Source: CALMZY01 sp052033915
GTDB taxonomy: Bacteria; Verrucomicrobiota; Kiritimatiellia; CAIQIC01; JAGNIJ01
Reading direction: 5' to 3'
Length of the DNA stretch: 64,000 bases
Assembly (NCBI GenBank): GCA_052033915.1
Contig: JBPOJF010000003.1
Location: forward strand, 1-64,000
Shown here: positions 59,001 to 64,000 of the stretch, piece by piece
Layout of the letters: the number at the start of each line of letters is the position of its first letter
How positions within the stretch are numbered: position 1 is the first letter of the stretch
The notes under the pieces: model-generated
Told to the model about the DNA's origin: nothing
Seen by the model: the letters and a program-made list of their open reading frames with translations, nothing else
Databases searched by the model: none
Position numbers and translations under genes: made by a program

Positions 59001-60368
59001 TCAGCGTCCGGTGTTCTCCCTCAGTCCATACTCATTCAACTTCCGGTGGAGTGTCCGGCGGCTGATCCCGAGCTGGGCCGCCGCCTTCGTCCGGTTCTCG
59101 CCGTTGTTTTTCAGCGCGTTGATGATGTGCTGCTTTTCCACTTCGTCCAGGGACATGTTCGGGGCCGAAACGGCGCCGGCCTTCGGCTGGACGCCGTCGC
59201 GGATCGCGGCGGGGATGTCTCGGACCGTGAGTTTCTCGCCGCGGGACAGCACGATCATGCGCTCGATGATGTTCCGGAGTTGGCGGACATTGCCGGGCCA
59301 GGAGTAGGCCAGGAGAATGTCCATGGCATCCGGCGTGATGCTCTCGATCTTCTTGCCGTTGGTTTCCGAAAGCTCCTTGAGAAAGTGCCGGGCGAGCAGC
59401 GGGATATCGCCGGCGCGCTCGCGCAGGGGCGGGAGGTGGATGACGACCACGTACAACCGGTAAAAGAGATCCTCCCGGAACTTGCCCTCCGCGACCATTT
59501 TCTTCAAGTCGCGGTTCGTGGCCGCGATCAGGCGCACGTCCACTTCGATCGTTTCCTGGCCGCCGACGCGCTCGAACTTGCGCTCCTCCAGCACGCGGAG
59601 GATCTTTACCTGGATCGCCGGGTCGATCTCCCCGATTTCGTCGAGGAAGATCGTGCCGCCGTCCGCCAGTTCGAACCGCCCGCGGCGGCGTTCCGTCGCG
59701 CCGGTGAACGCGCCTTTCTCGTGGCCGAAGAGTTCGCTTTCCAGCAGGTTCTGGGACAGCGCCGCGCAATGGACCGGGATGAAGGGCCCCTGCGCCTGCG
59801 CGCTCAACCGGTGGATGGCGTGAGCCGCCAGTTCCTTGCCCGTGCCGCTTTCGCCTTCGATCAGGATGTTCGCCCGGCTCGGGCTGGCCTGCCGGATCGT
59901 GTCGAACACTTCCTGCATCGCGGACGACTGGCCGATGATGCGTTCCAGCCCGTACTTCGTGTCCAGTTGCTTGCGCAACTGGCGGTTCTCGGACTCCCTG
60001 TCGCGCTCGCGGATCGCGCGCTGGACTAGGAGGTCGAGCCGGTCGAGGTTCACAGGCTTCGTCAGGAAATCGTACGCGCCGCGTTTCATGGCCTCGACGG
60101 CGGTCTCGACGGTCCCGTAGGCGGTCAACAGGATGCATACCGGCTGGGAAGAGTGCGCGAGCGCGCGCTGCATGAGCGTGAGCCCGTCGAGGCCCGGCAT
60201 CCGGACGTCGCTGAGCATCACGTCCACGGTATTCTCGTCCAGGAGTTCCAGCGCGCGCGGGCCGTTTTCCGCAAGCAGCACATCGTAGTTCCGTCTCAAC
60301 GCGCGCGCAAGCCCGTCGCGGGTGTTCTTCTCGTCGTCCACGATCAGGATCAGGGGTTTCTTCTTCAA
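59001..60368 (-). CDS. sigma-54-dependent response regulator (NtrC family)
   Basis: 455 residues. Receiver domain 1-120 with phosphoacceptor Asp54 in MLSDVRMPGLDG and Lys in LTKPVNLDRL. The AAA+ domain follows, with Walker A GESGTGKE, the sigma-54-contacting GAFTGA loop, Walker B GGTIFLDEIGEI and the arginine-bearing AATNRDLKKM region. The C-terminal helix-turn-helix is Fis type (LGISRRTLHRKLNEYGL). Its start overlaps the stop of the sensor kinase (ATGA), so the two make a cognate pair. Target genes are not known; no convincing sigma-54 promoter was found by eye in this window. Confidence 0.96.
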   Translation of the reverse strand: MKKKPLILIVDDEKNTRDGLARALRRNYDVLLAENGPRALELLDENTVDVMLSDVRMPGLDGLTLMQRALAHSSQPVCILLTAYGTVETAVEAMKRGAYDFLTKPVNLDRLDLLVQRAIRERDRESENRQLRKQLDTKYGLERIIGQSSAMQEVFDTIRQASPSRANILIEGESGTGKELAAHAIHRLSAQAQGPFIPVHCAALSQNLLESELFGHEKGAFTGATERRRGRFELADGGTIFLDEIGEIDPAIQVKILRVLEERKFERVGGQETIEVDVRLIAATNRDLKKMVAEGKFREDLFYRLYVVVIHLPPLRERAGDIPLLARHFLKELSETNGKKIESITPDAMDILLAYSWPGNVRQLRNIIERMIVLSRGEKLTVRDIPAAIRDGVQPKAGAVSAPNMSLDEVEKQHIINALKNNGENRTKAAAQLGISRRTLHRKLNEYGLRENTGR

Positions 60369-61561
60369 GGGGACACTCCGGGCTGGGTCTTCCCCGAGGG
60401 GCGGTGCGCCTTCAGCAGGCGGATCCGATGCTCGTCACGGGGCAGGAAGATCGTGAACGTCGTGCCGATGCGCGGCTCGCTGTGGACCTCGATCTGTCCG
60501 CCGTGGTCGCGGACGATCCGTTGAACAATCATCAGCCCGATCCCGGAGCCCTCGGACTTCGTCGTGTGATGCGCCTCGAAAATCTGGCTGAGTTCCTCGG
60601 GCGAGATGCCCGGCCCGGTGTCCTTGAAGGAGATGGAGACGAAGCGATCCGTGCTCGCCATGGAGATTTTCAGCATGCCCCCGTTGGTCATCGCCTGGAT
60701 CGCGTTCCGGATGACGTTGAAGAACGCCTGTTTGATCTGGTTCGCGTCCAACTGCACGGAGGGAAGATCCTCCGGGCATTCGACCTCGACCAGCACGTCG
60801 CGGTCCTGGATCTCGTGCTTGAGGAACGCGAGCGTCTCGCGGAGCACGGCGGCCACGGAGCCGGGCGCGAGGTTGGGCTGCGTGGGTCGGATCGCGCGCA
60901 GGAACTGCGTGAGGATCTGATCCAGCCGCGCCACCTCCTTCTTCGACACGTCCACCAGCTCTTTCAGGGAATCCCTCTTTTCGGGAGGCAGGGTATCCAT
61001 TTCGCGCTCGATCAACTGGAGGTGGATGTTCAGCGAATTGAGCGGATTGCCGATCTCGTGGGCGACTCCGGCGGCGAGCAGCGTCAGCGCGTTGAGCCGT
61101 TCGGACTCGATCGCCTGCGCCTCGTGCTCCCGGTCGCGCGTGATGTCGCGCAGGATGACCACGGCGCCGCTCTCGCCGGGCGTTTCCGGCGCGAGCGGAA
61201 CGACATAGAAATCCAGGAACCGGTGCTCGGGATACGTGATTTCGATTTCGCGGCTCACGAGCCGGGACCATTCCTCCTCGTCGAGCTTCAGCACTCGATC
61301 CCACTCGATTTCGCGCAGATACCGCTGGATCGACTCTCCCGTGACCGCGTCGGAAGAAAACCCCAGCAGTTTCCCCGCCGCGCGGTTCGCGTACTTGATC
61401 CGGCTCTCGTGATCGAGCACGATCAGCCCTTCGCGCACCGCGTTGAAAATCGTCTCGAGCAATCCCTTCTCGTTGGCGAGATGCAGAAAATGCGTCTGCA
61501 GACTGCCCGGGTCAATGCGATCCAGCCGATCGATGAGCTTGTCCAAAAAGGCCGATTTCAT
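60365..61561 (-). CDS. PAS-domain sensor histidine kinase (NtrB type)
   Basis: 398 residues from ATG 61561; a TTG lies nine codons further up. No TM helix, so it is soluble. A PAS domain covers about 36-145 (IFNAVREGLIVLDHESRIKY, GAVVILRDITRD). The kinase core has His168 in AAGVAHEIGNPLNSLN, the N box FFNVIRNAIQAM, and the G boxes DTGPGIS and GSGIGLMIVQRI. The missing TM segment and PAS suggest a cytoplasmic signal such as redox or a metabolite. No Shine-Dalgarno sequence precedes the ATG, and a candidate -10 box ends nine bases from it. Confidence 0.94.
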   Translation of the reverse strand: MKSAFLDKLIDRLDRIDPGSLQTHFLHLANEKGLLETIFNAVREGLIVLDHESRIKYANRAAGKLLGFSSDAVTGESIQRYLREIEWDRVLKLDEEEWSRLVSREIEITYPEHRFLDFYVVPLAPETPGESGAVVILRDITRDREHEAQAIESERLNALTLLAAGVAHEIGNPLNSLNIHLQLIEREMDTLPPEKRDSLKELVDVSKKEVARLDQILTQFLRAIRPTQPNLAPGSVAAVLRETLAFLKHEIQDRDVLVEVECPEDLPSVQLDANQIKQAFFNVIRNAIQAMTNGGMLKISMASTDRFVSISFKDTGPGISPEELSQIFEAHHTTKSEGSGIGLMIVQRIVRDHGGQIEVHSEPRIGTTFTIFLPRDEHRIRLLKAHRPSGKTQPGVSP

Positions 61562-61569
61562 TCGGCGGG

Positions 61570-61598
61570 AATATGCTCCACGCGACAAAAAGTCTCAA
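61570..61598 (-). promoter_or_regulatory. promoter candidate for the two-component operon
   Basis: On the minus strand TTGAGA (61598-61593), 17 bases, CATATT (61575-61570). Transcription would start near 61563, two bases before ATG 61561. Confidence 0.45.
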
Positions 61599-61654
61599 TC
61601 GAAAAAATGAAGACGGGAAACGGAGGCGCCAGCCTGGAGGCGAATTGCCATTCT

Positions 61655-61683
61655 TTGACAGGGGCGGTTTCCTGTGTTATTTT
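61655..61683 (+). promoter_or_regulatory. promoter candidate for the HNH endonuclease
   Basis: TTGACA (61655-61660), 17 bases, TATTTT (61678-61683), with TGT directly before (extended -10). The predicted start near 61690 is 18 bases before ATG 61708, and GGGGAG supplies the ribosome binding site. A perfect -35. Confidence 0.65.
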
Positions 61684-61707
61684 CCGCGGCATTGTTGTCG
61701 GGGAGTT

Positions 61708-62322
61708 ATGTCGGTGGCAGCTTCACAGCAGCGGGTGCTTGTGCTGAACCGCCTCTGGCAGGCGATCAATGTCTGTACGGCAGAGCGGGCGCTCACCCTG
61801 TTGTATTCCGGCCACGCCCAGGTGGTTTGCGAAAACGACGGCAACTTCAACACGTTTTCCTTTCGGGAATGGTGCGATTTCTCCGAGCAGTACGCGGGGG
61901 ACGAGGTGGTCAAGACGATCACCTTCCGCATCCGAATCCCGCGCGTGATCCTGCTCCTGTTCTTCGACCGCCTGCCGAACAAGGAAGTGAAGTTCACGCG
62001 GCACAACGTGTTCGAGCGCGACAAGAACACGTGCCAGTACTGCGGGCACAAGTTCGACCGCAAGGACCTGAACATCGACCACGTGGTCCCGCGGCATCAC
62101 GGGGGGCAGACGACGTGGACCAACGTGGTCTGCAGTTGCGTGGACTGCAATCGGCGGAAGGGCAGCCGCTCGCCGGAGGAGGCGCGGATGCGCCTGATCC
62201 GCAAGCCGAAGAAGCCGCGCTGGCGTCCGTTTGTCGAGGTGCAGTTCATTAAGACCGCCGACCATAGTTGGCGGTATTTCCTCGATCTTGCCTACTGGAA
62301 CGTCGAGTTGGGCGAAGACTGA
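61708..62322 (+). CDS. HNH endonuclease family protein
   Basis: 204 residues from ATG 61708. An HNH nuclease domain (about 100-155) has the zinc pairs CQYCG and CVDC, the metal-binding DHVVPRHHGG, and TTWTNVVCSC. About 95 residues (LVLNRLWQAINVCTAERAL) precede it, typical of a widespread bacterial family of unknown cellular role that is usually not linked to introns or restriction. The length is normal for that family. A strong promoter lies in front, divergent from the histidine kinase. Confidence 0.9.
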   Translation: MSVAASQQRVLVLNRLWQAINVCTAERALTLLYSGHAQVVCENDGNFNTFSFREWCDFSEQYAGDEVVKTITFRIRIPRVILLLFFDRLPNKEVKFTRHNVFERDKNTCQYCGHKFDRKDLNIDHVVPRHHGGQTTWTNVVCSCVDCNRRKGSRSPEEARMRLIRKPKKPRWRPFVEVQFIKTADHSWRYFLDLAYWNVELGED

Positions 62323-62525
62323 CCTTCGGGTTCGGGCCGCCGATTTCCCGTGATTTTTTCCGCCTGTCCGTTTGCATGAAGTTTATTGTTGTGCAGGCTG
62401 CGACAGGTCATTACATTCGCGCCGACCGAAAATTTTTTGCGGAAGAAAATTCTCTAAACGAAAAATCTTCCGCGGGTATATGTACAGGCGAAGACGGAAC
62501 GGACGGATGCGGAGGGTCGTTCATC

Positions 62526-62831
62526 ATGGCGGTAGATGAGGAATCGAATGCGTATGGCATGGGGGCCGGCTGCCCGGTCCACGGGGACGAGCGCATGAAG
62601 GAATGCGGCATGTGTGGCACGGAGTTCTGCCGCATCTGTTTTCCGCGCTCGGCGGTCTGTCCCGATTGCGCGGAGCAGGTCGACGACGAGGATGATGAGG
62701 AGAATGACACGTCGGATTTCGACGACATCACGCACGTGGGGATGCTCATCGAGGATGACGAGGAAGAAACCGACGAGAAGGACGAGGACACGACCGAGGA
62801 TATGACGGACGAGGATCGCGAAGGGGACTGA
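62526..62831 (+). CDS. small zinc-finger protein with acidic tail
   Basis: 101 residues from ATG 62526, which has GGAGGG nine bases upstream; an in-frame ATG at 62376 would add 50 residues over AT-rich, non-coding-looking DNA. Residues about 15-50 hold a Cys/His cluster: GCPVHGDERMKECGMCGTEF, CRICFPRSAVCPDCAEQ, suggesting two zinc sites like a treble-clef or RING-type finger. The C-terminal half is almost wholly Asp/Glu (VDDEDDEENDTSDFDD ... DEDREGD). No known family. A strong terminator follows. Possibly a nucleic-acid mimic or protein-binding adaptor; function unknown. Confidence 0.65.
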   Translation: MAVDEESNAYGMGAGCPVHGDERMKECGMCGTEFCRICFPRSAVCPDCAEQVDDEDDEENDTSDFDDITHVGMLIEDDEEETDEKDEDTTEDMTDEDREGD

Positions 62832-62855
62832 GAAACACATCGCTGATCTCTTCGA

Positions 62856-62888
62856 CGGCCCGCGGAAATCCGCGGGCCGTTTGGTTTC
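62856..62888 (+). terminator. intrinsic terminator before mutS
   Basis: ACGGCCCGCGG (62856-62866), loop AAAT, CCGCGGGCCGT (62871-62881), an 11-bp perfect GC-rich stem followed by TTGGTTT. It ends the transcript of the zinc-finger gene. Confidence 0.85.
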
Positions 62889-62975
62889 CTGCGGGAAATG
62901 GCCGCCCGCCGGGTTACAGGGCCGTGACAATCCCCGCGATTTTGCTAAAGTGGGTCCGCCTTTTTCGGAGAGCGA

Positions 62976-64000
62976 ATGACCGACCAGACCACACCCATGA
63001 TGGGGCAGTACCGGCGAATCCGCGGCGAGGTTTCGCCCGATACGATCCTCTTCTTCCGGCTCGGCGATTTTTACGAGATGTTCTTCGACGACGCGAAGGA
63101 GGCGTCGCGGATTCTCGATATCGCGCTGACGAAGCGCCAGACCGTGCCGATGTGCGGCGTGCCGTATCACGCGGCGGATGTCTACCTCGCGAAACTCATC
63201 AAAGCCGGCAAGAAGGTCGCCATTTGCGACCAGATGGAGGACCCGGCGTCGGCGAAGGGCATCGTGCGCCGCGAGGTCACGCGCATCATCACGCCCGGCA
63301 CGGTCCTCGAGGAGAATGTCCTCGAATCCGCCCGCAACAACTTCCTGGCGGGTGTCTGCCGGCAGGGCGGTGTGTTCGGCCTGGCATTGCTCGATCTGTC
63401 CACCGGTACGTTCTGGATCGAGGAGGGCGCGGGCCTTGCCGCCCTCCAGGACAACCTCATGCGCTACGCGCCGGCCGAGTGCATCATCCCGGAAGCGCTG
63501 AGGGAGGATCCGTTGTTCGGGACGTGGCTGAGCGGAGCGTCCGGCACGATGCTCAGCCCGTACGACGACTGGACGTTCGAGAAGGACGCGGCGCTGGATT
63601 TGCTCACGCGTCATTTCGGCGTGCATTCCCTGACGGGGTTCGGCTGCGACGGTTGCACCGCGGGGGTCGGAGCGGCCGGCGCGGTCCTGCATTACGTGAC
63701 CCACGAACTGCGGCGGCAGGTCGGGCATGTCCGTCGGCTGTCTGTCAAGAATCCAACCGACTACATGCTGCTGGACGAGGCCACGGTCTCGAACCTGGAC
63801 CTCGTGGCTTCGCGGAGTCCCGGGCGGGCGGGCTCGGCGACCCACCTCCTGCGCGTGCTCGACACGACGTGCACGGCGATGGGCAGCCGGCTCCTGCGCG
63901 ACTGGATTCTGCGGCCGCTGATGGATGTGAAGGAGATCGGCCGGCGGCACGACGCGGTCGAGGTGCTGGTCAAGGACCGCAAAGGGCTCGCCGACCTGCG
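62976..64000 (+). CDS. mutS: DNA mismatch repair protein MutS (5' part; runs off the window)
   Basis: The first 341 codons are present and the gene runs off the window edge. MutS binds mismatched DNA and starts repair. Family start MMGQYRRIRG; the mismatch-reading Phe-x-Glu is F32-Y-E34 in GDFYEMFFDD. Also seen: the MCGVPYHAADVYLAKLIKAG segment of domain I, a connector domain, and the beginning of the lever/core domain (LDEATVSNLDLV). GGAG lies before ATG 62976, and TGCTAAAGT at 62943-62951 is a possible extended -10. The ATPase domain lies outside the window. Confidence 0.97.
   Translation, partial: MTDQTTPMMGQYRRIRGEVSPDTILFFRLGDFYEMFFDDAKEASRILDIALTKRQTVPMCGVPYHAADVYLAKLIKAGKKVAICDQMEDPASAKGIVRREVTRIITPGTVLEENVLESARNNFLAGVCRQGGVFGLALLDLSTGTFWIEEGAGLAALQDNLMRYAPAECIIPEALREDPLFGTWLSGASGTMLSPYDDWTFEKDAALDLLTRHFGVHSLTGFGCDGCTAGVGAAGAVLHYVTHELRRQVGHVRRLSVKNPTDYMLLDEATVSNLDLVASRSPGRAGSATHLLRVLDTTCTAMGSRLLRDWILRPLMDVKEIGRRHDAVEVLVKDRKGLADL

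Noticed and set aside
59001..61561. Two-component pair as the PrsR/PrsK regulators of PEP-CTERM genes
   Set aside because: The kinase is soluble with a PAS domain, unlike PrsK with its membrane and GAF parts, and no sigma-54 promoter was found before the PEP-CTERM gene.
61708..62322. HNH protein as part of a CRISPR-Cas, restriction or group I/II intron system
   Set aside because: No cas genes, repeats, methyltransferase or intron signals nearby; it looks like the widespread stand-alone HNH family.
62376..62525. N-terminal extension of the zinc-finger protein
   Set aside because: The DNA is AT-rich and unlike coding sequence nearby, and the ATG at 62526 has a good GGAGGG site.

Overview
The window is GC-rich, gene-dense bacterial chromosome. 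Several traits point to the PVC superphylum and fit Kiritimatiellota or a close relative best (inference, not proven). These are a V-type ATPase operon in the order E, DUF2764, A, B, D, I, K as in Chlamydiae, LL-diaminopimelate aminotransferase (DapL) with DapF, a PEP-CTERM protein, and very large secreted proteins built from autotransporter-type beta-strand repeats, choice-of-anchor-D and jelly-roll modules. No rRNA, CRISPR array, IS element or phage gene was seen.

Layout. 0-5 kb: tRNA-Ser, a secreted gingipain-like (C25) protease with DUF11 and glycine-rich domains, and tRNA-Arg. 5-10 kb: a two-gene ABC importer of unusual build. One subunit is a solute-binding protein fused to a MalF-type permease; the other is a MalG-type permease with about 370 residues of repeats in its first periplasmic loop; no ATPase is nearby. 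10-13 kb, minus strand: esterase with a starch-binding-type N-terminus, a HAD-fold protein that has lost its catalytic residues, and MazG. 13-30 kb, minus strand: a 17-kb surface operon of a PEP-CTERM protein, a thrombospondin-type-3 protein and a 5128-residue giant. 30-36 kb: nusA-infB-rbfA-truB-ribF. 36-39 kb: a TPR membrane protein convergent with dapF. 39-48 kb: V-ATPase operon, dapL and an ACT protein. 48-56 kb: dnaE (minus), a phosphoribosyltransferase, fusA, a zinc-ribbon protein and a hotdog thioesterase. 56-61.6 kb, minus strand: family 4 uracil-DNA glycosylase, a GT39-like membrane protein, and an NtrC/NtrB-type two-component pair. 61.7-64 kb: HNH endonuclease, a small acidic zinc-finger protein and the start of mutS.

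The housekeeping genes form tight operons with ATGA overlaps, and several promoters of the form TTGnnn-N17-TAnnnT could be placed. Three genes (dapF, the phosphoribosyltransferase and the histidine kinase) have candidate -10 boxes so close to the start codon that their mRNAs may be leaderless.

The most unusual signal is a repeated style of domain nesting in the envelope proteins: a glycine-rich domain inside a DUF11 domain, jelly-roll modules inside choice-of-anchor-D domains, jelly-roll or lamin-tail-like modules inserted at one fixed hinge of a 150-residue repeat in the giant protein, a TM hairpin inside the MalF-like permease, and five repeats in the first periplasmic loop of its MalG-like partner. 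The importer is the best candidate for an undescribed system. All functional statements rest on reading motifs by eye; no database search was run.
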